DNA of 64,000 nt from Sympetrum striolatum (taxonomy: Eukaryota > Arthropoda > Insecta > Odonata > Libellulidae): the NCBI GenBank assembly GCA_947579665.1, contig OX388350.1:28367393-28431392 (forward strand), given 5' to 3'. Under the pieces are notes generated by a model that worked only from the letters and a program-made list of their open reading frames with translations, was not told the origin of the DNA and searched no databases. Of this stretch, positions 45,501 to 60,500 are shown piece by piece. Made by a program: the position numbers and the translations under genes. Numbering within the stretch: position 1 is the first letter of the stretch; each line of letters opens with the position of its first letter.

Positions 45501-48500
45501 TGTCATAGCCACAGGAATTATGGGAACAGGGAATTATTTGGCTTGTGCAACAGTGGCATAGTTTTGCTCAGACCTCTGATGATTAATTTGGATAAAGACT
45601 TCAACTATACCCACAGTGTCATATTATACCTTTTCATTTGAACACCCTATTATATTTCTTATTACTTTCCATCCTTGTTTTGTTCTAGGGACATCCTTTA
45701 AATTTAAGAGATAACTGTGGCTGGACACCTCTGCATGAAGCTTGCAACCATGGCTTTGAAGAAATTGTCTCTCTCCTAATTGAGAAGGGTGCTCAAGTTA
45801 ATGACCGTGGGGGCATTCATTGTGGCGGAGTTACACCAATACATGATGCTGCTTCATGTGGTAACTTATCTATAATCCGACTTCTAGTAAATGCTGGCGC
45901 TTCAACATTAGCAAAAACAGATAAGGTACATACATTTTGTATTTTCTGTTAATCTCAATTATTTTTATGGTATTTAGAAAAGTATGATTGATGAACATGA
46001 ACTAATTAATCTGAGATCTTTGTTTTTCCATTTTCATGCTTTTTAGGGAGAGACTCCTCTGGATTGCTTGAGAAATTGGTATGAAAGAGTGGAAAATGAA
46101 ATTGATAACTATACGAAGGGAGAATATGAGGCTGTGGAAAAATTATTACGCAGAGATTTAGAAAAAGGTACATTATATGTAACTATTTCATGAGGGTTTG
46201 AACTGCTCTTTTATACTATCTTCTTTTATATTTTTATTATTATAAAAACTTTTCCAAGCTGCTCACCAATGAGCTAGCAAGCAAGCAAGCTAAATTTATT
46301 TACTTGAGAAAGGTGATTTGAAAAGCTAATTGAATTTTTGTATAATAATAGAAGCTATAGTCGATTTATCTTTTATGCAAAAGCTATTTATCATGTTCTA
46401 TTAACACTTTGCATTCATTTAATTTATCTCAATCCTTTAGTAAGACTATAAAGTTGCACTCATTCCTTTCATATTAGTCAAGATAGTATATCTTTTTCAT
46501 GTAACTGATTTCTTTCCTTCTTTGAGTATTAAAGGAGAATATAGTAGAATCTGTACAACAGCTTAATATGTTGATAATATTCCATTGTTTTCATACTAAC
46601 AGTCTTATTTCAATATTTGATTTTGTTTGCCTTTCTTACCTATTGCATGCTTACCAAATCCTTATACAATTGAAAGATGTATGTGAAATAACAAGAAACA
46701 TCTCTATAAGCCTCTATTAATTGAGAAAATGTGATAAAAATTCCTTAATTAATTAATTTTCAGTTATAACTAAAATGTAATTAGCCTAATAGTATTTAAT
46801 AATTATAGCTTAACTTTGAGTGAAATTAAAAAAAAACACACTAGATATAAAGGGTATGCCAAATTTCTGGGTTATTTTTTATACATTTTCATAAATTATA
46901 TTTTTTTTATAGGGATAAATTTCAATTTTTTGCCTCTTTTAATTGCAAATTTCTGACACTAATGAAATTTGTGATTACTTATATTGAGTACAAAAATCTT
47001 ATGTTAATATAATGATTTATTTCCTAAGGTTTGGTTGTTATTGTTTATCATTTAAGAGGATCTCAATTTTTTGCTAAAGACTGCTCTTTTTGGTTGAATT
47101 TCGAAATATATTTTTAAAGTAGAAGTTTTTCATCATTTACTAATTAAATTTATTTCATGGCAAGAATAGTTGGGGAAGAAACCATACCATCCATCACATC
47201 AAAAGATAGCAATGAAAACAAGAGGCTGAGAGAGAGGAGGATAAGTGTCGGAGAAGGAATGGACAAGGAAAAGGATGGTATACACAAGTTTCTGTTTTTA
47301 AGTAGTTTTATCAAATTATATATTTCAATTTTATGTAGTAATCCAATATACCGTATTTACTCATTTAACGTGCATCATTTTGGGTCTTTTTTCGGCTAAA
47401 AAATCGGGATGCGCTAGATTCGGCCACAATAATACTTGTGCACGTCCCGTAGTGTAAGACCGGCTGCATCCTCGGTTCGAGTTGGTGTTTTCTTTGTAAG
47501 ATCCCCCAAAGGCTCCAGACTATTGGCCGGTAGTTTCTAATTGAAAGTAAATATTATTATTATTATTGTTATTAATTTTTAGGTATCCATGGATTTAGAA
47601 GATCTCAGAAGAGGTTTAGTCCCCTGAGCACAGCTAAAAGACTTAAGCCCAGTGAGTATTCTTCTGAGGATGAATGTCTTGATCCTGGGAGTAATTCAAG
47701 CAGCTCAGATGAAGCATTGATGCCCTTAAAAGCTTCTTCTCGGAGCAAAGGACCTCTCCCCAAGCCCATGGTCTCTAGTTCATCAGAATACGCTAAAACA
47801 ATTGCAAGCCTAAAAAATCGTCAGACATTGCTATCTTTGGTGAGACAAATCAATAAAAATAGTTAAATTCATTAATATATAAAACAGTTAGTTATTTTTT
47901 TCTATTTACTGAAACTTAATCTTAAATTTTTATTTTACTTTGTAGAATACAGAAAAGGAGCTCAGTCTTTCACCTCCATCAGAGAAAGGACCCCATTTAA
48001 ATCCACAAGAGATTGATTTGGACAACTGGTTAGAAGATGATGAAGAGATTTCGAGGCCTTCAAAAAGAACAAAGAAATCTGATTTTCCAAGAGTTAATAC
48101 ATTTTTGGGTACAGCGACTAGGAATAGTGGTACCAAAGTAGTTGTTGATTCACCTCCGTTTGAAGAGGAAGATTCTAGTCATGTTGAAGAGGTTCAGAAT
48201 GAAGAAAATAGTGTGGAAATGTCAAGGTATGTCGTTAGGGAAGTCACAAGGGAAGTAATCAGGGAAGAAATTCCTCCATCTCAGCCTGCCGTTGCAGCAC
48301 CAATTCCAATTGTGGAATCATCTCGTCGTACTTCAGAAGAATTGCAGGTGAGAGGCATACACTTTTTTGTCACCCCAATATGTAAATTTTGGTTCTTTTA
48401 AAATAACGATTAAATTTAGGGTGAGCTCTTTCAATTTTCCTCTGAGATAATTATAGCATTCTTATACATCCATGTAAATTAAATTTGATACCATGCTAAG

Positions 48501-51500
48501 GAATAATATAATGAATTACATTCAAATAAATTATTGGCATGCTAAGGAGAACTTTTTAAGTATAAATAGTGCTTTTGGAAATATAGGTGATGTCTGTAGA
48601 ATTTAGTCAAGTTTACCCAAGAATATGGGATTTTTCTTGTTTGCTTTATCAGAGCAGGTCCCCATGCCATTAAGAGTTACTTAGAGATACCTAACTAACT
48701 GTAATGGCATACTATATTTGCTAGGTAATTATTGTAAGATCTGGTTCTGTTTATGTAATGATCAAATTATTGTCTGATTTCATGAAATAAACATGATGAT
48801 TTGTTTTCATTTTGCCAAGATATTTTAGTTTATGGCATTGAGTATAAAATTTGGAGAATATCTGTTGATAATAATTAATGAAGATTTCAGGAGATTAATT
48901 TATATATTCAGGGGTATAACATAGCAAGAGTTTGTAAAGGGAGTTATTATTTCATATTTGTATTAATATATAAGTTCAGTATATAATGATTATGTATAAT
49001 ATACAGAGACTGTATTTCAGAGAGAAAAGGTTGGCTTTCCTAGTATTGGAACTTTAAGTTACCATCATTCGGAAGTACTTTTCTTGGTATACATATATGT
49101 AGTATTTAATTATCATAGTAGTTGTTTGAGATGAAGTAATTACAGTTGTGAGTTGATTTAAATAAGCTTTTTCTTTCTCAGTATTACTGCTCCCCATTAA
49201 TATCTTGGGTTTTAGGTAAAGTCAGTCATTATTTTATAAGTTCTTAGCTTGTAACTTACAAAATTTTCCCCTGTCCACAATTGAGGTCATAACCAATTTC
49301 ATTTTTCTTTTCTTCAGCCTGTTTGTCAACTAATAAAAGTTGAAGTTGAAGGTAATATGCTACTGGTTCCTGTGAATTCAAGTGTTCATCCCACTTTTGA
49401 GCACTTAGCCCAAGAAGTTTCCAAGAGATATTTTGAGTAAGTTTAAAAGCCGAAGGAAGAAGTTAATTATGTACTTTGCTTTCAAAAGTGGAATTGTCCA
49501 TAAGCGTTCTTGACAAAATGGGTGTTATGATCTTCCCAACATTACTAACCTTATTTTATATGTTCATTGTTGGCATTTGGTGTGAGCAAGAGCTTCCATG
49601 CATTCTTATCTTTACCCTTAGATAATATTTATTTAGAAAAAATTAAGCGAATTATTATGCTTTATTTTGTAAGTGCTCTACTGTATTTTTATTATCATGC
49701 AATATGTGTTCCTTAATTCTTTTTCAACATTCCAATATTTAAGTAATTTTTGCTCATTTAATTTGGTATTTGATTGATATATGCCTGCACTGAAAATTTG
49801 GAGTTAATGGTGTATGGAGTATACATTTATCTTTATCAGGTTTATCCATTGAGTATACATAACTGATATTTTTATGAATATTGTATTTAAGTAATTTTCT
49901 ATGTATACATATTTAGTATTATCAGAGTGTAATTTAGCATGCAGAGTACATAATATACACTGTATTAACTATGGTATACATTGATTAGTAATCAGAATAA
50001 ATTCACTTTATTTATTAAATTTTAATTTTGTACTCAATGATTGGAGAAATCAACTCTAAGGGAATCTTTTGATTTGAATATATAAAATTGTGTGTGATAC
50101 TTGAGAAGTGAGGCAGTGAAATGTACTTTTTATAAAAGAATTGATAATAAGCGCTCTAAAATATACATTTTTTCATCTCATAGGTTCAAAGGGGTGCGTT
50201 TAGAATTAAGTTTACATACGAGGGATGGTGCTTTGCTGTCAAAAAGTGATCCTGTTTCCATACTGTCCCTGTTAGGTGAATCTGCTAAAAGCATTGTTGC
50301 AAAAGTAGTTTCAATGGATCTACCGCCAATTTCAGAGAGCTATCAGGATGCTTGTGCCACAAATAAAATGTGTATGTAGTAATTTTATAATATGCTGTAA
50401 TTTTAGATAAGAATTTATTTTTAAAATCAGTGGCTTCAAGAGTTAAGTTTGACTGCATTCAAACTTTGTTTTAGTATGAAAGCTTTAGCTTTTATGTATG
50501 TATGATTTTAGTGTGCTTACAATTAAGAGTAAAATTAATTTTTTAACTCAAAGGTACTAATGAACAAGTGATGCACTCCTTGGAACTTAGTCAAAGGACT
50601 CGTACTCTTCGTTTGGATGACTTACTTTTGAAACCTCAAGAGTTACCGCCCTTGTTGAAGGCTCTCTCTCATCGCAGCCTTTCAATCTGCAACCTTTACT
50701 TGAGCGGCAATGAAATTGGAGATGAAGGAATTAAGGTATTTGTCCTTGATATATTTTAGCTGGCTCTTTTATGTTTTCTTTACAGTTTTCCTGAAACTGT
50801 TCTTTTCCTTAATTTGTTTTCTTCGGTCTGCCTAAATAATATTTGTGTGTATGTAGTAAAGGAGTTTTTTTGGAATTGTCATTTGTGGATGTTAAGATTT
50901 GTAGCTTCTCATGAATGTTTTTGACCTATGTGGTCCAATTACTTAGAGTTAGGTATGTGTGGAATTCCACTCTTCTAAAAGTTTATGAATAGTTTTCAAG
51001 TCCAGAAACTTAAATTCGTAAATTTGTTGAAAGTAGTTTATTATTTTCTGTAGCAAGTACTAATTCTTTTTATCATTAGATTTACAGTTGACTCAGAAAG
51101 GGAAATAGAAATTAAAAAATATTAGAAGTTTCTCTTTGAACACAACAATAAATAATAATAAAAATTTTGACAAAGAATATTTAGCAATTTAATGATTACA
51201 TAATGTTTACATTGGTAAGGAACAAACAAAACAATTATCACTATGAATTATTATGTAGATATTCACAGTAACAAGTTTAAAAAATTACACTTTCCTTATT
51301 CTGTTTTATTTATGTATCTCAGGTTTTACTTGTATTTGAGAGAAAGTATTACTCTTAAATCTTGTTTCTAAATTAAGGGAAACATTCTTTTGGAGTTTTT
51401 TTGGTAAACATAATTAAAATATTTGCTGTTATCTTTTAAAAATTAGATTAACCTGAGAAGTTACTATTATTTTTCCTTTTTTCATGCACATGTTTGTTTG

Positions 51501-54500
51501 TTCTGTTGGTTTAAATAATTTACCTAAAAATAGCTATGCCACTTGGTCAATGAATTCTTTAATGAGTCTATCTTGGTAAATAACATTGGATAACAAATTT
51601 GACCTTAATCTTTGCTCCTTCCAGATGCTTGGTAGTTCTTTGGCCTCGATGAAAAATCTATCTAGCCTGGATATCAGTTCCAATGATATTAATTCATCTG
51701 GGTTCTTGGAATTTGTGAAAACTCTCCTTGAATCAGAAAATACAGGGAAATTTCCTCTTCAGGTGAGTATTTTCATTATTAGTAAATTGAGGTAGCTGTC
51801 ACTTTGTGGAACTCCATAATGGAAAGAGAGGAAATAGAAAACTGAGACTTAGTTATTTCCTCTCCTTCGGAGTATTTTCATCGCAGCTGATATTTTTACT
51901 GGATCTTGTAGCGTTTCCTCTACACCTCATTATGAGTCCCATTCAAAATAAATATTGCTATGCTCATGCAAATGTAACACCCATGTTATTATCAATCCAT
52001 CAGTAAAATAATGTTGTAGAAACCATTATTAGTGATAATAGCACTTTACCTCAAATATTCTTATTTTACTTTAATGACATTAATTATTATTGTTTAGTTG
52101 GAAGAATTTTAGTCTTAATCCTGTTCAATTAAAGACTGATTATTATTAATTTTTACTGTGAGCTCATGTTTTAATACTTGCTTCATTTACATTCATATGT
52201 AGCACTTCAATTTGGTCAAAGTTTCAATTAGCTTATCTTTAACGCATGATCTTTATTTGTCTTTCAGAGTCTTCAAGAACTAAAACTTTCGCATAATCAT
52301 CTCACTGATAAGTGCGTGTCATCTTTAGTGAAATTTTTGAATAGGTTACCTGCTCTAAAAGCATTGTCCTTGGCAGACTGTGATATCACTTCCTTTGATC
52401 CTGGAGACGAATATTCATCCCCAAAATGTAAGTATAATGAATGAATATATTTATTGCTCTAAATATTGCATATAAAATTAATACAATATAATTTACATAA
52501 CTTTAACTGATACTAGAGCTTTAGGTGTCAACTAAGGATATCCTGTGTTGTTGAAACTGATAATGCACAGTACGTTTTGTGTTCACAAACCATAGAAATA
52601 CATTAAAACACTCATTTATCTAGTGACATGTGTTATTACAATATTATTACGATGACATAATACAAATAACAAAAAAATGAAGTGACTTATTAATACAAAG
52701 GAAAGGCTATGCAACAAAAATTGAGAAAAAAATTAAGAGAAGGAAAAGATAATTTAAAAAGTACACATGTTAACCATTCCCTGGCAAATTACAGTAGAAG
52801 TCCGTTATAACGAGTACTGCATATAACGAGAGTTGCGTTATAGCAAGTGATTCATTGGACGTTGTCCGTCTTACGGCAAAAAGGATAGGGAGTTACGTCC
52901 ATTATAACGAGTGATCGAAATCTGAGGTATCGTTATAACGAGTGTCACGGTTCTGTATTCGCCTTGCAGGTAGCATATCTCGTAATCAATGACGTTTCAC
53001 GAGTTTCACTATCCCCTTTGTCCCTCACGTCTCCTATATCTTATCCCCTTGTATCTTGTTTCTTCTCGGCGATGACCCCTCTAGTCAGCAGTTTGAATCG
53101 AGTTTCCATTTTATTGGCATCCACCTGTGAGATTTGTTTTCATTCGAAACTTGGCACCAAATCGTCTAATGGGAGTATAAGAGATATAAGCAGCTCTGTT
53201 TCGGATTTCCAGGGCTACCTCTCCCTCGCGTCACTTCCATTAGTTATGAAGCGTGTGAATGAAAAATATCTTCAGAAAGAAATTTGATATGAATTACGGG
53301 TGCCTTTCCACATGACGGTCATCGCTCTTCCATCAGTCGATCATTAGACGTGAGTCCGTTCAGAGCTTTCCAATAACTGAGTTTCTAGTGTGACAGTTCT
53401 GTGATGGAGAGTAAAAGAAAGGCTTTAGATTTAGCAAAGAAATTTGAAATTGTGCGAAAGAGAAACCACGAGTAAATCCGAAATCGGCAGACGGTATGGC
53501 CTATCATCGTCGACTTTATTTACGATTTTGAAGAACAAAAGTCTACATTCATGATGCAAAACACTCCAGGAGGGTGCAAAAAACTACGACCAGCGGATAA
53601 TACGGAGTTGGAGTCCATTCTATTTGAATGGTTCCCCCAGCAGCGATCTCTAGGAATTCCAATCAGCGGAACAATGATAAAAGAGAAAACTGAAGAGCCC
53701 TTCGCATGAAACTAGACAATTTCCGTTGCACAGATGGTTGGCTGAACCGATTGTAAGGAAGAAGAGGAATATCACTCCAAATAATTAGCGGTGAATCCAG
53801 TGAAGTAAATGAGCAAGCGGTACATGATTGGCTTCCAATTCTCAAGTCGATCCTCGAATGATACGAAGAAAAGGTAAGTGATACAAAAAGCAAATTATCG
53901 TTTAAATACTATAAATTGTAAGATAGGCCTTGTATTTAGTGTGACAAACAGTTTTTAATCTCGAGATAATTAGGAAATATACATTACGGATGAGACAGCA
54001 CTGTTTTACAATTTACTGCCGGAAAAAACTTTGGCTGTTAAGTGCGACCGCTGCAAAGGTGGAAAAAGAAGTAAGGAGAGGCTTACAGTTCTCCTCTATA
54101 CGAGCATGACTGGATGTGATAAACTAAAACCATTAATTAGTGGAAAATCAGTGCGTCTCTGAGCTTTTTGTGGCCAGCGAAATATTCCCTGTACTTACGA
54201 GTCAAACGCCAAAGCATGGATGACAGGACAAATTTTAACGCAATGGCTTAAGTCTTTCGATGCCAAAGTTGGAGGGAGAAATAGAAAAATTGTTCTGTTC
54301 GTGGATCGCTGTCCGGCCCACCCCGTCATTAAATTGACGAACATAGAGCTTGTGTTCTTTCCCCCTAACTGCACAAGTGTGTTGCAGCCATTAGATCAGG
54401 GCATTATTCGAGCTATAAGGCACCATTTTAGATCACACCTCGTTAATATGTTAATGAGGAAGTTAATGTCAAAAGAAACCCACATCAAAAGGAATGACCT

Positions 54501-57500
54501 GGAGGCAATCCATGGGTTTGGATTGGCCTGGGGGAAAATAAATTTAAATAAAAAAATACAGAAAATGATTCTGTGGATGGATCTGCTGAGCTGAATTCGG
54601 AGTTAGTGCCCTTAAGCTGGAGAACTGTGTCCAGCATATTGGACATAAACTGCTCCTTTGATGATTTCGTTGCGGTAGACGCTGAAACTACTGTTTGTGG
54701 TTTGCTGAAAGACGATCAACTAGTAGAGCAGCAAAAGAATGACAGCAGCGAATCGTCGGACATCGAGAGTATGGAAGAAGATTCGTTTAAAATCCCTAAT
54801 AGCGAGTCCCTCTTGCAAGCGTTTGGGGTTCTTAAATCTTTGTGTTTAGCTAAAAACGTAGCCTCGGTGGACGATTTAATGAATTTAAAGCGTGTAGAAG
54901 ATTTCGTCACCAAACACTGTATTAATAAATTTAAACAGATAAGAATAATATTCATTTTTTAAGTAAATGCTTTTTTACTTAGAGTGAGACCGAGAAATCA
55001 GGTTTTTACACCAATAGATGTTTATTGATTATTGTAAAGTTCTTCTAACTTCTGAAAAGGTTAATTTATTCTTATTTTCAATGTTTCTAAAAAAATGAAT
55101 TTAGCGTTAAGTACAGCATTTCGGGAAACAATTAATCCGAATTGACTGGAAGGACGATATTGTTGGACTAAAAATAAACGAAAGGATGCAAGTACGTACC
55201 TGCAAGCGGCCATCAATTGTGATATTGCTTTGTTACAATGTTTCAAATAATATCCTTTTCGTTCTTGCATAGTTTACCCAATTATTTTTTCCTAAAAATT
55301 AGCACCATTAAAAGAAAAACATTTTTTCTTGGTTCCCTCGATTAAAATATCGGAAGTGAGAGGTGGCATCCCTTGAAGGGTGGGAGTTGAACAGAGAGGT
55401 TTCTGTTTGTGCCTGGAGGACAAGAGAGGAAAGATGGGAGCTGCAGAAGGGAAAGACCAGGGAAGATGATGTATGAGAGTAGAGAAGGAATTCCTCTCTC
55501 ACCAGCTGCGTTGAAGAATTGCTGGCACCGAAGAAAAACTCGTGTCTAACGAGCATGACTCTCGTAACTACATACACTACTGAAAAGCCATGTTTAATTA
55601 TTAAGCTAAATCACCAAATCCTAACCAATAAGGTTTTCTTATGATGTATTACCTTCGACGATTATTTAGCGATAATGATCCACATTTTATGTTAGAGGAT
55701 ATAATATATATATTTTTGACGTGAACGTACTCTTTTGCGCATTCTGAAGCATTTGCGTAGGAATTAAAAACCCTACAGTTCCATTCGGACACATTTGCTG
55801 ACCTTGGATTAAAGAAGACGGGCTTAGTTAGACTTATTGTTAGAAATCTGCTATAACGAGTATCGCGTTATAACGAGTACTTTTCCGATTTTTGTCGGCT
55901 CTCGTTATTACGGACTTCTACTGCATTTTGAGAATTCCATTCAAAAAATGTTATATTTTTTAAATTTAATTTTCTAATTGCTCTAGTAAATTTAAAAAAG
56001 ATTATTAGGTCAATTTTTTTTCAAACTAATTTTTTTTATTTTTATTCCACAATATATTTATTGATAATTTTGACGCTATTTTTCTGGATTCATAATTTTT
56101 TCAATATTTTACTACATATGAATGTTATTCTTGCATATATTATGAAATATTATATAAAGTTTATCTATATAATGTGCAATACAATTTTTTTCAATCAAAA
56201 ATATATTTCAGATGATTTTTTCCGTCATGATATGAAAAAATTGTGTTGCGGGTGGCCTATATTTCCTCAGAGCCAAAAATGCTGACTGATATTATAATTT
56301 TAATAACTTTTCCTAAGCTTTTCTGTAAATTCCGATTTAGTTATTCTTCTTTATTTTGAGAAAATTGTTATTTCCACGGGGTGGGAATCTTACAATTACG
56401 TTACTTTGAATATGCTAATATATTAGCAATTTTACAAATGTCTATGGAGAAACCAAAAAAAATTAAGTTTACTTTCAAATACTTCTTTTGAGGAATCGTA
56501 GTTAGACTATTGCATGCAGCACTGATATACCATAGTTTATATTTGAGTATGCAAATATTTATTACAAATTAAATTTTTATTTATAAATTTAATTTTGTAT
56601 GGTAGTTTTTGAAACATGGTGTCTCACTCAATGGCACATCACAATCTACACACATACATCTGGTCTACCTCTGTAACATTTTTCCCTTTGAATCCCGCTC
56701 TGTGAACAAACAGCACACTTTCTAGTAGGATTGGATTTTTTCTCTGTAGCTGGGGTGGCGTCTGGGAAATGTCTTTCGGTCAGCCGGCAAGGGTGTGGCA
56801 CTGCAGGTGGTCATCCCACCTTTGGGGATGACACAGATGGGTGGTACACTTCCATTAGTTTTTCCACTCAATCTAATCTAAAATCTAAATGAGCACTTTT
56901 CCCTCCTAATTTCTGGCACAAAACAAAAGAATTCCACATGCAAATCTCCATAAAATGCAAAAACAATTTTTTATAATATTTTTTCCCTCTTTTCCTTGGG
57001 ATTGGGTAATCAGCCAAATGCTGGTCCACCCCATTCTTTGATTATATTCTACCACAACCTTAGGTTTCACAGCAAACTTTCCCTTTTTCTCTATCCTCTG
57101 CATCTCACTGTTGAGCACTGTAGACAGCAATGTCACCTCCTTCTTGTCCTTCCATTGAAGCACCATGATCTTCCCTCTCTGAAATGCCACAACCTCTCCT
57201 CTCTTCAATTTTTTGCCTTTCTTTGGTTCGGGCATCCCTTTTCGCATTGTATGCTCAGTACCGTAAATGACACTAGAACGGGAAATGAGAGCCTCTGCCA
57301 ATTCGGGGGAGGTATAGAAATTATCTGTGGTTACACAGTATCCTTTGTCAAAAAGTGGTTTCATCAGCGACATCACCACCTGAGAGGACATGGGCATATT
57401 CCTGAAGCTATCATCCATGATTGTACCTTTTCCAGTATAAATGATAGTCGACCAAACATAAACACTCCTTGATTCACACAAAAGAAAAATTTTTATCCCA

Positions 57501-60500
57501 AACCTTGCCCCTTTTCTGAGGGATAAATTGATGCCAACCTAGTCGTCCTTTATATTAAAGGAGACTTTCATCCAAAGTTATATCCTTTTCCGGAGTATAC
57601 AATTTACTAAATTTCTCCTCCAACATTTGATAAATCGACCAAATCTTATTGAGTTTTGGGTTGGGATGATTTAGGGGATCGTACTCGTCATTGTTGCTAA
57701 AATGCAAATATTGCCTAATATTAGAAAATCTCCGATACAAAATGGTATCCCCCAAATTGGAGTTGCCAATATGTGCCTTCTGAACCAATAATGCTCTTGG
57801 TCTGGCTTCCGAATAATACTTTGAGGGTTACTGGCGTAAAAAACACTCGCATTTCTGCAGCACTGGTGTCATGCCTTTGAAATCTCGAACCGGATGGTTT
57901 TCCATGAAGACATTGTGTTACATACTGATTGGTTTCACTGTTGATATGCCTTATCACTGCATCATTGAAGAAGAGTTCAAAATACTGTAGAACACTAGCA
58001 TCCAAACAACTTCAAAATTCATTGATGACTCTCTTTCAAAGTGGAATCTAGGGCAAGCAGGAGTACAAGTCCTAATTCCTGCCACACTTCTCCTTGCGAA
58101 GGTTCTCCAGAAGGGCGTACTCTCCCTTGTCCTCTGTGTCTCGATCTGTTTCCTCTGAGAAGCTTGATTCCGATCCAGAGTCTTTGATGTCTTCATCTTG
58201 AAACTTCACATCAGAAACGTAATTTTCATTATCACTTGCTACTACTTACTGGTTAATTGATTACACCAGATATAGCAAAAGTTATAACGAAGAGAAGATA
58301 AGGATCATAAAATCTCTTAGGATAATGCCAAAACGCTATCAGCAGAGAGATGTATGAATTCTAGTCGTGTACGCTCGAGAGGACAACGAATAACTAAGAA
58401 AGCTTTGATGCTGTTTTGAGAGCAATTCTATATTTCCCCAAAATGGTGAGAATATTCCTAGCCATAGATCTTTTTCAGATTCATGGTTAGAAAGGAACCT
58501 GGGAAGTATTGACCTGAGAAAGGAATAAAGACAGGGTTTAGGGGTAAAGACATAGTTCCATTGTCATTGTCACAGACCTTTTACCCACATTTCAAGCCAT
58601 GCGTCTTTCTATCCCTCTCCACAAGGATTACCACTTGCACGACTTGTAAATATTGACCGTTGGGTGTGGGTGAAGGACCCTTGGGTGGTCTGCGACGGTG
58701 TCCTGATTCCATAGAAAATAGAAGGAAAGAAAATAAATGCAGACGATGAAAGTCTTGTGAATAGCACCTCCGAACACAGCATGATAACCTCTGTTTCTCA
58801 AAAGTGAAATGAGAAAACCCCACTAGCAAGTCTGAACCTCTTTGTTGTGCTGCAAGGTTAAGGGGTCATGAAGCAGATTCAACTGAGAGGAAAGAAATTA
58901 GGACAGAGATCGTAACCCGCAGTTGAAGTTCCAAGGAGTTTGTTGTAGTGAGCCATGGGAGTAATTATATGAAAAAAGACTGGATTCTTTTATATCTTAT
59001 CCCATTCTCGCATCCTAGGTTCTCTAGGTTCAATAATACTCACCATGCAATTTCTTAGTACCCGAATCTCAGTGTGAGTGAGTGAGGGAGTGAGTAATAT
59101 TTATCTTGACGTATATATTGATTGGTGAGTATAGACTTCATGATATATTGGATATCATCTTCATATACTTCTATAGAAAATCGTATGAGAAATTAGTTCA
59201 ATAACATAATTTTCAAAGACCTCCGTCTGTGCGTATGAAGATTGCGGTCAGCGTGAGCGAAGAAATTATGTAAACAATATCGATAAAGAGAAAGGATATA
59301 CAAGCTGATAGTGTACACATTGTATTTTTAGATCTCAAATACGTAAATTTACAGTAAGAAAATAAATACAAGACATGTATTTCATACGAGAGTCATGAAT
59401 AATGTAATGTGGGAAAAAAATTTTACAAAATATTATGGCGAAGACCTTTGAATCGAGTAAAATATGTTCAAACTATCCGCTAGATGTACAAGGTATTCCA
59501 CCCATATGCGGCATCTGGTAACAAAAAAGTAACTGCTTTGAGGTGACGAGATTACTCGTTCCGGACAGGAAGGAGGAAGAAAGTTTCAGATTGGACGAGT
59601 TAACTCGGCCGCATCAAAAAAGGAGCCACCTAATAGGACGAGTATACTCGTCTGCGTCAGTGAAGCGGTTAATGAACAAAGAATCTTTCAAAAATTTTAA
59701 GAAAAAACAACAAATACTTCATGATCTAACAGCCAATTTTTAGTCTTTTTTTAGGAATAAGTTACTGTTAGATGCGCTTTTAATTTCATTTGGTAACCTA
59801 CAGTACAATTTTGGTCCTAAATACAAAAAAGATTGTTTTTAGCATTAAGGTCTGGTTTATTGGTAAAGCTTAGCTTAGCAATTTCAGGTCTAAAATTATG
59901 GTGATGTTTAATTTTTCAGATTCTGTTTTTTCAATTTCTTAAGAGACTAAATGTAGTTAAATTACTCTTATTTCATCAACTCTCTTTGAATCTTAATTAA
60001 ATGGTTGATTTTTCAAATTTTTATTATTAAATGATGATCAGCCAAATGAAAGATTTTTAATATATTGCTTTAGGATTATTTCATGAGAAATATCATTTTA
60101 CTAATTTTCTTTATTCTACGTTATCCAATTATACCAAAACATTGTCATTTATAAGTTTTTGTCTTTAAATTTAATGCTCATATTATTTTACCTAAGTTTG
60201 TTACTTTAATGAAATATTCAAAAAGATTTAAAAAATTCATTGTGATCTTAACTTTCCATCATAGGGTATTCACTGGAAGAAATTGATCTGAGTTACAACT
60301 TTCTTGGAGCAGAAACAATTGCAAGTTTCTTAAGGTGCCTCTGTCCCTCTAAAATAAAAATTCTGAGGCTAGGGAGAACCCAGGAGAGATATCCAAGAGG
60401 AAGTGATCAATTGGCAGGGACTATTGTGCAAGAAGTTGCCTTATTTCTTGATCAGGATGAATACAATCGACCAAGTAATCTGGTAGAGTTGGACCTTTCA

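Larger units (their letters stand above)
52428..60264 (+). other. TONSL intron 21, 7.8 kb, packed with DNA transposons
   Basis: Donor AAAAT|GTAAGT at 52427/52428 and acceptor ATCATAG|G at 60264/60265. It holds a Tigger element and a piggyBac relic; 55924-56630 and 58260-59540 contain nothing I recognise beyond AT-rich sequence. Confidence 0.85.

Noticed and set aside
57954..58196. Minus-strand open frame MKTSKTLDRNQ...
   Set aside because: Wrong frame: the piggyBac N-terminus (acidic DEDIKDSGSE...) is read in another frame of the same strand.
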